Of a stretch of DNA of 64,000 bases, positions 39,492-52,100 are shown piece after piece (the first letter of the stretch is position 1; each line of letters starts with the position of its first letter). The position numbers and the translations under genes are program-made. The stretch comes from Antedon mediterranea (taxonomy: Eukaryota > Echinodermata > Crinoidea > Comatulida > Antedonidae): assembly GCF_964355755.1 (NCBI RefSeq), contig NC_092679.1:16294932-16358931 (forward strand), written 5' to 3'. A model generated the notes under the pieces. The model did not search any database. It saw nothing but the letters and a program-made list of their open reading frames with translations, and was not told the origin of the DNA.

Positions 39492-39599
39492 AGCGTGGTT
39501 CCCACTAGCGACGCAACACAAGGACGTAACGCAACGCAAGTGAATTGACCAATCACAAGCGTTACGTCCTTGTGTTGCGTCGCTAGTGGGAACCACGCT
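39492..39599. mobile_element. 108-bp MITE with perfect 39-bp arms
   Basis: The arms beginning AGCGTGGTTCCCACTAGCGA are exact inverted copies of each other around a 30-base centre, with TA at 39490-39491 and 39600-39601. The perfection implies recent origin or gene conversion between arms. It would fold into a long hairpin in single-stranded DNA or RNA. Confidence 0.9.
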
Positions 39600-39643
39600 T
39601 AAGGGAAACACTGATACTTGGTTGACGAGACGGTCCTTATGTA

Positions 39644-39870
39644 AAGCGTGATTCCCACTAGCGACGCAACGTAACGCAACGCAGCGAAGTTTTTACGCAA
39701 AGTAGTGTATTGCGTAATCACAACAAGTGGGAACCGACGACGACTCAATAGTGCTGCAAACATCGCAGCTCTGATTTCACGCAGCCGGGGTGGGGACACA
39801 ATTATTAGAAGGGCATTTGCCTACGTTGCGTAGATTGCGTTACGTTGCGTCACTAGTGGGAACAAAGCTT
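39644..39870. mobile_element. TTCCCACTAG-family MITE with a different centre
   Basis: Ends AAGCGTGATTCCCACTAGCG and CACTAGTGGGAACAAAGCTT, flanked by TA at 39642-39643 and 39871-39872. The central 130 bp differ from the other copies. A 66-codon frame inside it is fortuitous. Confidence 0.8.
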
Positions 39871-41036
39871 TATGTAATTCCATTTGCACAGTTGCAAATC
39901 AAGGTCCATATTTTACTTTATACACCAATCACACGTAAGTGAGATATTTCCCTCTTAAATTGTATTCACTTAGATAGATTTTTAACAATTTTTTAGGGCG
40001 TTTGGTGGATTTTGAAATAATGACCTAAAATTAAGTGGCGAGCGTAACATAATGACCTATGTTTTGCAATGCAGTTCTCTAATTTTTAGGGTGGAGGAGT
40101 AGTAGGCTGGGCCCCAATCGATCCGGCATGTAGGCCTACACGATCCTCTGGAAAGACCATCTACAAAATATTTGGCAATTGGAACTTCTTCTTTTTAATG
40201 GTAATCACATAAACACAGCTAATACAACAAGTGGTACTGGTGGTTGTCTAATTATTGCCAAGTATTAAAACATTTTATTACACCCATAAAACAAAATATA
40301 GTTAGCCTAAAGATAATTACATACAAAAAATTAGTCACAATTTCCATGATTCAATCGTATAATAAATCTAGAACAATGTTAATATATTTTATCATTGTAT
40401 TTACTTATTTGAGTGAAAACACAATATTAATTCTATCTTTTAATTGTTCTAGTCTAATGATAGATGAAAGCAATAAGAGTTAAGGATAGGCAGTCTTGAT
40501 AGAAACTTTTATTTTTCAGTCGCGTTCTTACACGATACGGTGGTACAGCACTAATTCTTGGGGCAGTGATTAAATTGTACTACCTTTTCAGTCACTTTTA
40601 TCATGATATGGTGGAACCATGATCATATAATTATATATACTGTATATCTATATTTTTATACAAATATAAATTTCCAAAACAATCAATAAAGATAATTCAA
40701 ATTGAATTGGTATTTTGAAATTTGGGGAGCAGTCAAAATGTTATGCACTTAATTCTTTTAGGAGATTAAGCTAAATTTTAAAAACATCAATTATTCTACT
40801 AGAGTTTTGCTATTAGTTTTGCTACTACCGAGGTTTTTTTGTTTGTAATTGCTCCTACAAAAACTGAACATTTTAACAAACTTGCCAGATTACAAATGCT
40901 CAATGCGAAAGAGATATTTTCATACCTACCATACACAATTACAGACGGAAAGCGTTTCATTATTAACAAACAAATTAAAATATTGACAAATCTGATTGGT
41001 AGTTTTGTTGTTGTTATGTCTACATGCAACATTATA

Positions 41037-41646
41037 TAAACAAGAAATATTTCTTACAAAAAACGCTGCTCGTTTATTGACGTAACAGTTTTAAAGATAT
41101 ATTGTCCCTCTGAAAAATATTTTTTATTTCAAATTTGTTTTTGAATGTGTCATTTTATTGTCACATAATAGTTATTTTACCTGAAAAAAATGTAATTAAA
41201 AGCAAAAAATACTTCAATTGTCTGTCAGACAATGTGGTTTTTGAGTTATAATTAAACGTTTCTTTTCTCTTTTTATAATGTGAATTTTGTTACAGAAGTG
41301 AATAACTTTGATATGAAACAGACTCAATTTAGTTTATTTATTGCTAAGGTCAAGTCTGGGGGTCACTTCATCAGGCCTCATAGATACTTCAAGTGTGAAG
41401 TATCATATTACAAACAAAAACTTTCATGGACTGTTTTGATATTAATTCAATGATTATCTGACAGTGAAATACAGTATTATCATGGGACTCATAAATACCA
41501 GAAATGCAGCTGCTACCTATAAATTATCGTGGAGTTTCCATTTTAACAAAAATGTCAAAGTGTAGTACTATAACTGCTGCTTGATTTCATCTAATTAATG
41601 AATCATCTCGTGTGACGTAGCGGGCTAGAGCTGCAGCGTGAAAATA
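41037..41646 (+). repeat. 590-bp dispersed element, copy B
   Basis: Runs from AAACAAGAAATATTTCTTAC to GGGCTAGAGCTGCAGCGTG. Relative to copies A and C it has, near 41082-41112, ACGTAACAGTTTTAAAGATATATTGTCCC, which resembles the terminus of the neighbouring TTAA-flanked element. The same element follows directly downstream. Confidence 0.75.
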
Positions 41647-41663
41647 TATTATGTTTACGTTAA

Positions 41664-41961
41664 AGATGCATTGTCCCCCAAAAAATGAAAAATGAAGATT
41701 AATAAAATCAGACTTTGAATAGGCCATTTTTTAGTTTTACAAAGTTAATCACTTCAGTAGAAAAAAATTATGTTTTCACTTATAAACTAACAAAATAAAT
41801 GGTTAAATTCAACCAAAAAATATTGGCTGGCAGCCGATGTGACTATTTTTGCTATAAATTGCATTTTTTCAAGTAAATAACTATTATGTGACATTAAAAT
41901 GGCATATTGAACAAAAACAAATTTTTAAAAAATAATTTTTTTTTAGGGGGACAATATATCT
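41664..41961. mobile_element. TTAA-flanked MITE with AGATGCATTGTCCCCC ends
   Basis: Left AGATGCATTGTCCCCC and inverted right GGGGGACAATATATCT, each flanked by TTAA (41660-41663, 41962-41965). Interior landmarks GACTTTGAATAGGCCATTTT and GTTAAATTCAACCAAAAAAT recur at 60382-60728. TTAA duplications are typical of piggyBac or Kolobok superfamilies; which one is not determinable here. Confidence 0.7.
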
Positions 41962-42659
41962 TTAAATGGAACAGAATTGTAATGTCAAATGGAGAGTATG
42001 AAAAAACTTGGTTAGACTAATTTTCAGTCACAGGCCCTCACTGAACTTTCTAATCTTGCACATAATTGATTGAATTATAACAGCACACTTCAAATTCTCA
42101 TGAATATAACATCCAATATAAAAATAAAGTGCCCTATTAAAACAAGACTTTAAAAAACAAACGCACAGGCAATCACCATGAGTACATGATACCAGGAGGA
42201 AAGAGGGAAATTACAATTTAATTAATTGTTTCACTCTTCCCTGATGATAACTACAATGTTTCTGGGTGCACATGTAACATCAACTTGTGGCTAATTCCTT
42301 TCCAACTAACTACAGTTAACAGGCCTGTAAACATGATAAGTGGAACAGTGAAAAGGGGCTAGGCTTCCTATGGAGGGTCACAGGAACCTAGTGCACTATC
42401 TTACATGGCTATGCCTACAATATTGTTCAACACTACCGTACAGACAGTAGGCCTAGGACACAAAAACCTGTTGGCAAATTGTTAGGATAGAAAAACAAAT
42501 TTTGTTAATTGAGATACAGTTCATTAATTGTAAACCAGTATTAATGTAATGTTATGTATTATTTCCATGACTGATAATGTTAAAATGTTTTTGGGCCCCT
42601 AATCTAAATGAACATTTTTCATACAACTTTATTATTTGTCATTATACAGAAGAACACCT

Positions 42660-42965
42660 ATTAGAGGACACCGTTAGGACTCCAAATAATGTCCTCTTCT
42701 GAAGGGGGTCCACTAAATAAGGGCCGACTGTATAGTAGTGTAAAAACATATATTTTCCTTCCCTTGTTTATCGTGAAAAACTGTCCTCTTAATAGGGGTG
42801 CCCCACCCCTATTAAAGGGACACTGGTAGGACTTCAAATAATGTCCTCTTCAGAAGGGTCACCTAAATAAGGGCCGACTGTAGTGTAAAAACATATCTTT
42901 TCCTTCCCTTGTTCATTGTGAAAAACTGTTCCCTTAATAGGGGTGCCCCACCCCTATTAAGAGTT
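42660..42965. repeat. 152-bp tandem duplication of a GGGGACAC-type element
   Basis: Two units with TAGGACTYCAAATAATGTCC, AAGGGCCGACTGTA and CTTCCCTTGTTYATYGTGAA, offset by 152 bp. Each unit ends in the palindrome TTAATAGGGGTG-CC-CACCCCTATTAA. The fragment is typical of this window's ACAGTAGAACC/GGGGACAC family. Confidence 0.75.
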
Positions 42966-43102
42966 TTCTACTCTATTATAAAATTAAAAACAGAACATAA
43001 TCTAATACAATTTACCAAGATATAAAAGAAAGCTTGCACCCAATATATATATATAACACAGACACCTACAAGGGTTTACGAGGACAATCACAAGGTCAAA
43101 GG

Positions 43103-46100
43103 TTAATCTTCCTTCTTCTCTGTGGCTGACTTGGATGGGGCAGGTTTAACTTTGACATCTTCACTAGTACTTTCAGTTTCTTTCTTCTCAACGGCTCCTT
43201 CGGCGCCCTCCACGGCCTGTGGCAGTTTCTCGCCATTGGCTCCGTGCATTTCTCCTGTCGTACCAAACTCGTTGACCCTGGAGTAGTCGATAGGATAGAT
43301 CCATCGTTGGTACAAATAAATAAGAAATATGACATCTAAAAAAGATACAAAAATAAGAGGCGGCTGATAAATTAAATCAAATCTTCATTTTCACAGAAAA
43401 ATTGTTTTGACAGAAAATATGGTAAAACATTCACAATTACATCATACATAGAAGAAAATTACAATTAAAAACAATCATTAAAACATACATCAATCCCACA
43501 TAAAAATACTATGTTATATTTAGGTTAAAAATGATACTCCCATTTAAAAAACTGTAAAACAAACAAAAGAAATATAAATATGACGTGTGAAAAAAAAAAT
43601 CATGGAAAAATATTATTATACATCATTTTTATAAATATGTTATTTTTTTTCTTCCAATATATCATTTTAATTCTAATACAGTAGAACCATTTTTATGTAA
43701 AACAAGAGGCACTGTAATCCATTTCCAGGGGACACCCCTAAAGGAACACTGGGTTCTAAAAAAGGTCGCCTTTATAGGGCTCCTACTGTATGAAAAAGCT
43801 ATACTGTGTATAATCCCATGTTAAATATAATTCCCACCTCCTAATTAATAACAATATCCTGGATTTATATCGCCAAATGTTGTGAAACCTCTAAGCGCTG
43901 TACACAAACTAATACAATAAAAGGGATTCCAACCATGCCACAAAAAAACCCAAACCGAAGTAAGGGGATACGCCCTCGTCGCTAACCATGTATCGGTCTA
44001 ATTGAACCCTGGTCAGCACCAGTTGTGTATCGGTCATCCCGGACTCAGACGCCTCCTGTTCCAATTTAGGCAAAATTCGGACACAAGACTTTGCTAAATC
44101 CATAATACAATCTAATTTTATACTGAGGCTCCCTGGGACTACACTAGGTCATATACTAATAATATATGCCACCTACCATCTCTAAGACATCCAATACGAT
44201 AGAGCGTTGGCATATGGATTACGAATGCGAAGATGTCATCTATAAACGTATTCAGAGCTTTGTACGTTAACATACGCCACGGTAGATGAGCTATGGATTT
44301 CATCTTGTAATTTATAAACAGCTGAGGAGTCATCATAATGAAACCTAACGCCAAGAAAGAAATATGAGAATACAAAAAAACATTTAAAGTGTTGTAATAT
44401 ATTATGATGTATTAAAAAGTATTATGCTCTGTCGACACTATTAAACTAGTTTGACAAATGTGCCCAAATATGGTAGTGATATGATGACATTATCGTGTCC
44501 ATATATGGGCACATAACATTTTGTTATCTATCACATAAAGTTTGATTGTGTAGACAGAGCTTTATGAGTGGTTGGGTTTTGAATTGCAATGCACAGAAAG
44601 TGTGCTATAGTTTTCAATTCAATTTTAATTTCAGACAAACTGTCCATACATATAAATACAAACAAAAGAAAAGACATAGATTGCATTCTGTAACCTAAAC
44701 AAATGATGGAGAGGCCTAAGAATTATTCGTTGACACATATAATATAGTGTCTCTTTCCATTTAAAAAACATTCTGGAATCCATCAATATATTCATATATA
44801 TACAATTTATCATATTTTTGGGCAAAAACCCTCCAGTTTGAAGGATCTAAGTTAATTTATAGTTATATATAATTATATAGTTATTTTATGTCGGCAAATA
44901 AGTCTCATGTAGGGCTCGAACCCCGACCTGCCATTCATACTGTCTACACTATCAAACTTGTTTGACAAAAAAAGTGTGATGTACCCAAATATTATAGTAA
45001 TATTCCCAAGTATGGTAGTGATGACATCATCATGTCCATATTTGGGCACATCAACTTTTTTGTCACATCAAGATTGATAGTGTAGACAGAACGTTAGTTT
45101 CAACGGTAAGATTTAAGGGTACACATGTGTTCTTACCAAAAGTGAGAAGGAATCCATATAACATGTTTAACACCCACGAATACCAGCCTTTATGTTCTTG
45201 ATAGAAAAGTGAATAAATTGCAAAACCAGCTAACAATGGATACAGTAACCAAGACAAATACTTAAATGCCATCTGAAAATAAAAAGATATATAATAATAA
45301 TATTAACCACGACAATCCAAAAACAGTGCAAGGGTATGTTGGACGTTGATAATTTGATAACTTTATTTAACTTTATTTCGTCCACATAGGAAAATATTTT
45401 GAGTGCTTTTCACAAAATTGTACAAAAATATATAAAAACGTTTCATATAAAAAAAATTAATTACAATATTTAAAAACACTATATATAATTTAACAATGTA
45501 CAAGTATGAACATAAGACTACAATTAACTAGATAAAAAATAAAAAGCTGCAATACATCAAAAATTATGCAAAATCATTTAACAGTCTAATAGAATACGGA
45601 ACAAAAGAATTAAAATATCGCATAACCCTACTATTGCAGTAGGGCTACTGATCGTGAGATCGTGGTTCGAATCCAACTCTCGCCGCATTGCTTGTATCCT
45701 TGGGCAATGCATCCTTGGGCAAGATACTTTATTTACGTTTGCCTCTCTTCACCCAGGTGTATGAATGGGTACCCGGTTAGATTAAGACACAACTTTGCAC
45801 TGATTACTAGCTGCATCAGAAGTTTAAGTAGATTTAATTGGACCAAAAACTGTTAGTAGTAGTAGTAGTAGCTAATGTTTTATTTTTATTTTCTTACTAA
45901 CCTTGTCAAACTGTTTTGTTTCTGATTCTACATATGTTGACTTATCTTCGTAAGTTATCCATGGTAAAAATCCCAAAAAGTGACGATCAGGATCAACCTA
46001 AAGAAAAGGTAAAAATCAAATTATTCAGGGCATTTTTCAAACTTCCAACTCAAACAAGAATAAAAAACATATCACACATACAATTTGGTGGAACCATTCC

Positions 46101-49100
46101 TAACATTCCCCTGGACAGACAGACAAAAGTTCCAAGACACAAATTACAAGTAAAGCTCTGTTTACACTATCATACTAGTTTGACAAAAAAAGTGTGATGT
46201 GCCTAAATATGGTGTTGATATGCCTAAATATGGTAGCAATATGACATCATCATGTCCATATATGAGCACATCCCATTTGTCACATAATGTTTGATAGTGT
46301 AGATAGAGCTTTAGGATTTACCTTAAAATAAATTCTGTTTATATACCCACTAACCTTAATTGTAACAACTTTAGTTATTTTCCAACAGTCGATTAGAAGA
46401 CCAATAAAGATACTGACTTTGATAACAAAGTTTGTTTCATTATCAAGAATATATAAAAGAACGATCAGCGACTGGAATACACCAAAGAACACAGAGCGCA
46501 CAGAAAGGCCCTCCAATGACTTGCGATTGTTCCAAAACTGAATATCTGAAAAAGAGGAGACAAACGATGATGTACTTATAAAATAACAATGTTATCCGAC
46601 ATTGATGCCCAGAAAGTTGGAGAAACCAACAATCAGCCATTACATTACGTGGGCCCCAGAGCTTAAGGCACACCAGAGCATGTCCAATGCAACTATCCAG
46701 CATTGAAGGGCCCCTTAAGTGCATTCCCCCCACCCCTGTGATGTACTACATAGTACACCAGGGTAACCTCCTACTCGTCTCAAAAAATGTATTAGGTCCT
46801 TTTAAGTCCACATGATCTAGATGTGTACACTGGACCTACGGTTTATAGGTCCAAGAAGACTTGTTCTACCACCAGAACCATTGTGTCACACCTTGTACAT
46901 TCCTACCCACTCCCGTAGAGCCACAGATGGCACTTAAAGATGGACAAGTTAACAACTTACCACCCACTCCTGTACAGCCACAGATGGCACTTATAGATGG
47001 ACAAGTTGACAACTTACCACCCACTCCCGTAGAGCCACAGATGGCACTTATAGATGGACAAGTTAACAACTTACCACCCACTCCTGTAGAGCCACAGATG
47101 GCACTTATAGATGGACAAGTTAACAACTTACCACCCACTCCCGTAGAGCCACAGATGGCACTTATAGATGGACAAGTTGACAACTTACCACCCACTCCCG
47201 TAGAGCCACAGATGGCACTTATAGATGGACAAGTTAACAACTTACCACCCACTCCCGTAGAGACAAAGATGGCACTTATAGATAGACAAGTTGACAACTT
47301 ACCACCCACTCCTGTAGAGCCACAGATGGCACTTATAGATGGACAAGTTAACAACTTACCACCCACTCCTGTACAGCAACAGATGGCACTTATAGATGGA
47401 CAAGTTAACAACTTACCACCCACTCCCGTAGAGCCACAGATGGCACTTATAGATGGACAAGTTGACAACTTACCACCCACTCCCGTAGAGCCACAGATGG
47501 CACTTATAGATAGACAAGTTGACAACTTACCACCCACTCCCGTAGAGCCACAGATGGCACTTATAGATAGACAAGTTGACAACTTACCACCCACTCCTGT
47601 AGAGCCACAGATGGCACTTATAGATGGACAAGTTAACAACTTACCACCAACTCCTGTACAGCCACAGATGGCACTTATAGATGGACAAGTTAACAACTTA
47701 CCACCCACTCCTGTACAGCCACAGATGGCACTTATAGATGGACAAGTTAACAACTTACCACCCACTCCTGTACAGCCACAGATGGCACTTATAGATGGAC
47801 AAGTTAACAACTTACCACCCACTCCTGTACAGCCACAGATGGCACTTATAGATGGACAAGTTAACAACTTACCACCCACTCCTGTACAGCCACAGATGGC
47901 ACTTATAGATGGACAAGTTAACAACTTACCACCCACTCCTGTACAGCCACAGATGGCACTTATAGATGGACAAGTTAAAAACTTACCACCCACTTCTGTA
48001 CAGCCACAGATGGCACTTATAGATGGACAAGTTAACAACTTACCATTCTTAAAAGCAAGAAACTCAAACACACTGTGCACAATAGATACAATAACTGTCA
48101 GTCCAAGAAGATATGGATTTGTGTCCAGCATAGCTCTCTGAAAAATAACACAAATTACATATTTAAATTGTACAAAAAGAAATATATAGATAATAGATAA
48201 TTTAAAGATAAGATACAGACCCCTCTGTAATAAGTTAAGCACAGATCACCCAACTCATTAATGTTTTGCACATTATTAACGCATTTAAACAGTGTATTAT
48301 TTAATGGGATGAAAACATTTGGGCATGCTCCCTTAGTACAATGCCATTTACATCTTTAATCAACATGACACTAAGCGCGCACTAAGGCAAGAATGCCTTT
48401 TGCCAAATTGGCTAAGAACGTCACGCACATCACAAGGTCCTCCTGGGTGATGGGTTTTTTAATGGCTGTTTACTAGGCCTAGATGGAATAGGAATAGAAT
48501 TACATGCACTTTTTAATAGATGCATCACTTATTACTGATTTAAAGCAATGGGCAAAGGATACATTAAGCAAGTATAACCTAAAGAGATATGTTTCTGTTG
48601 TTTGTGACAAGCCGTGTATTTGTTATTCAACTTACCTTAAAACTATCCTGATCCCCCTCTGAATCTACGCTATCCTCACCAAGTAACATACTCCATTGGG
48701 ATTTCATTCCCTGGGCGGCATAAAACTGCCATTTCATTAACGACAATGGGTAAAAGGTCAACGACAATGTCAATTTCCTGAAATCAATAAATAAATATAA
48801 ATTATAATATTATTATAATATAATAAATTTAACAAATGAATTTGTTTTATAATCAAATTTTATATTTTAGTCTTAGTTTTAGTTTAGACGCTAATTTAAT
48901 AATAGATAGAGCAGAAAAATTAATAAGGTTGTTTTTCTCTGTTATTGTAGGATGAAATATCTGTACAGGGGCTTAATTTTTGATGGAACACCAACCCTAA
49001 TCAAGAGGCAGATTAAGAATTTTTAAATGGGGGGATATCAACAGGGGAAATAAATAATTTGTAAAAAATACAGATAGCAAGTAGTAGTAGTAGTTCTAGT

Positions 49101-52100
49101 TTGAATTTTAGTTGTGAAGGGGGTTGGGGGGCATACGGCCCTAGTCTTGGGTCTGCTAATAAATCCTTAATAACTTCCTTGTAGCTGTTTAAGGATCTTA
49201 CAAAATTGACAATAACTTTCCGGGATAAATCTGCACAAGATCAATACATTCTATGCAGCCAACTTTCAGGTTACGAAAATGAAATGAAAAATACTTACGG
49301 TGTTGTTTCATTAATAGGTTGATAATCACTCATCATGTTCCAGTAATCATTGATATATACAACAGGATAGTAATTACCAGATGGGTGGAACTTAATATCT
49401 GTAACCAAATAATAATACAGTAATACAATATAATGAATGTAAAAGACTTATACTACTGTATCTTAAAAATGGAGATTCTAATATTAATCAAATCTATTTA
49501 TTTCACAAATGATAATATGATGCAATTTGACACCAGCCTACATTTGTAAAGTGCAGAAATGATTATTAATACGGAGCTTTCACGCGAGCATGTAAACATT
49601 CTACTCATTTGCATAACTGCGTAGTTCAGTGAACAGTTCCGCTGACGTACTTGTTTGTTTCGATTTCCATTAGACGGGATTGTAGAACGCAACACATGTG
49701 TTGCACACGCAACATACGCCACTCGTATTAAAACAAATCATGGAATACATACATTTACCATTTGTTTTCTTAATAAGTTTGCAGAAATTTAATGATTTTT
49801 CCATGTTTCGATACCCTTCGGTTAACATTTTTCATTGACGCTATTTTTCAGAAAGAAGGTTCTCGACTCGCGTAACTATAGTTTGCTGTATTGCTTGTGC
49901 ACATCTATTTGTTTTTTCAAAGTGGGCGGAGCTTGCATATTGCATGTTTGGAAATAGCGTTATCGTTTACATGCTCCTGTAAAAGCTCCCTATTTATATA
50001 TTACTACTGTATACATACATTCGTCCAGTGGTTGTGGTATAGAGCCACGCCTCCACGGAGTATGGTCATCGATAATGTTAACGGTCAAATTAGGATGCCA
50101 ATGCGATAAAATCTCAACAGGACCCTCTTCTTCGGCTCTCTAAATAACAATAAACACAATTCATACAGAAATATGCCATGTACTTGGATAAAGATGGTTT
50201 TGTATAATTTAATTTATTTTAAATTATTTAGGCAAATTTCCAAAGATAACCATAAGCAAATTCATTCACTATCCTTAAAGGTGACAATCCCGTTCACAAG
50301 ACGAGCATATACACAAGATGCTCTACATAAAGTCTTATTACAAGTCTTTGGGAGTGGAGTTGTAATTTTTCCATTAGAAAAAACTGACAGGACATATGAC
50401 AGCACATGAACCTAGGCCTCTTGGATTAGTAGCCAAGCATCATAACCGCCATTATACTCTGTGATCCCTGGGGTAGAAAATGAGGTTAATTTTTTGGAAT
50501 TGCTGTAGTGTTTGAGCTCAATTCAAAAACAATAATGGAGTGAATAGATAGCATTTTGATAATAAAAGATAAATTATTAATATAAGGATCTTACTTTAAT
50601 CATCTCTTCACTTGCATCTGTCTCTCCCGTCAACAAATTCCTTGTCTTCTGAAAACTTCTCTTCTTAAATTTATTTAATTCTAAAAGACAAAAATTATAT
50701 GCAATGTCGAATTACTTCACATGCATTTTTGCTGATGAGAATGACACAACATGGCTGATGTGTACCACATGACTCGTAAAGATTCACATTTTATTGCTGT
50801 TGAAAATGACACAAAATGGCTAGTGTGTACCACTATAAAATTCTCTCACTATAGTATAACATTTTAACTATAGAAAACAGTTTTATTTTTAATCAGCTCC
50901 CAGCCATGTCTGCGTGGCACAACCATACCACGCTAATTAAACACATTCAACTTACGTTTAGTCTGATACACTGTATATTTCTTTGCATATTTTCCTTTCT
51001 TGCTGGGATCTGGAGAATACCCACTTTTGGTGAAGTATATATGTATGTAAAGAGTTCCATTATTTATCACATCCTAGAATACAAATGTCATCATATATCT
51101 TAATAATAGTCCATTTTCGTTCTACATGTCAATTTACACAGACAAGCGATAACAGTAATAAAAAATATATAATTGTTATTCCTGATCACCATTTACACAG
51201 AATACAGATTCTACGTGGGACAAGCTATGCAGTTTTCCGCTTACCAACACTGCTCGTCTGTGTAGATTGACCTTATTTAATGATAATCAAAGTTACCTGC
51301 AATTTGCCACTTTCTAATTTTGAAGTGTTTAGGCTAGATTATACAGTACAGTTAATATTATAAGCTCTATAAAATATAGAACATGCATTTACAGTAAAAG
51401 ATAAAATAAAAACAGAAATTTAGGAAGATTATTATTAGATTATCAAATTTATATTTTGTATTGAAATAATACTGTACATGGGTAAATAGAATTAAGGTTT
51501 GAAAGCCTTTGGGGCACAAAATACTTCAGAACTGTTCACTATAGTAGAATACCCAATATATCTTTCTGATGGATGGGATTTGGCATCAATACTATAGTAA
51601 ATTCTTAACATAAACAAATTCACAACATATTATATAAATATGTTAGTCAAAGTTCTATAACACACTTAAAATGAATTCACACATCAAAATCGCATTAAAG
51701 TTTAGGAAATAAGTTATTATGGTAATTACACATAGGATATCCTTAAATTAGAACAAGTTTAAAGTGACAGATAAAGTATAAATATTGATTTATACATACA
51801 GTATCAAGAGACTACTGAATTAATATGACATCTAAATATAAAAATAAAATATTTAATTATGATATTACTCAGTCATAATATATCAAATCTATTTATATCA
51901 TATTGAGGGCAGTGTTTTACTTTATGCATCTGCCAAATGCTAAACACACAAATCACAAAAATTAGTGTAAAGCTCTGTCTACACTTTCAAAGTATATATA
52001 TATATATATCCAAAGGCAAATTACTGAAAAAATGACAATGATGTGGGTATCAGTGGCTGGATCTCAATGGAGATACAAAATAAAAGCGAATGCTAAATCA

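Larger units (their letters stand above)
36114..43102. other. Intergenic region between NOVA and CLPTM1
   Basis: Both flanking genes are on the minus strand, so this holds the NOVA promoter (left) and the 3' flank of CLPTM1 (right). It contains the palindromic MITE cluster 38373-39870, copy B of the 590-bp element, a TTAA-flanked element at 41664-41961 and GGGGACAC-type repeats. 39880-41030 and 42000-42650 show nothing recognisable. No convincing AATAAA was seen close to the CLPTM1 stop, so its poly(A) site is unresolved. Confidence 0.6.

Noticed and set aside
43909-44103. 64-codon minus-strand frame in CLPTM1 intron 13 as an extra exon
   Set aside because: Exons 13 and 14 join in phase without it, and vertebrate CLPTM1 has no insertion there.
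46861-48141. 426-codon repetitive Pro-rich protein
   Set aside because: It is entirely the 57-bp minisatellite in a CLPTM1 intron, with both strands open because of the 3-divisible period.
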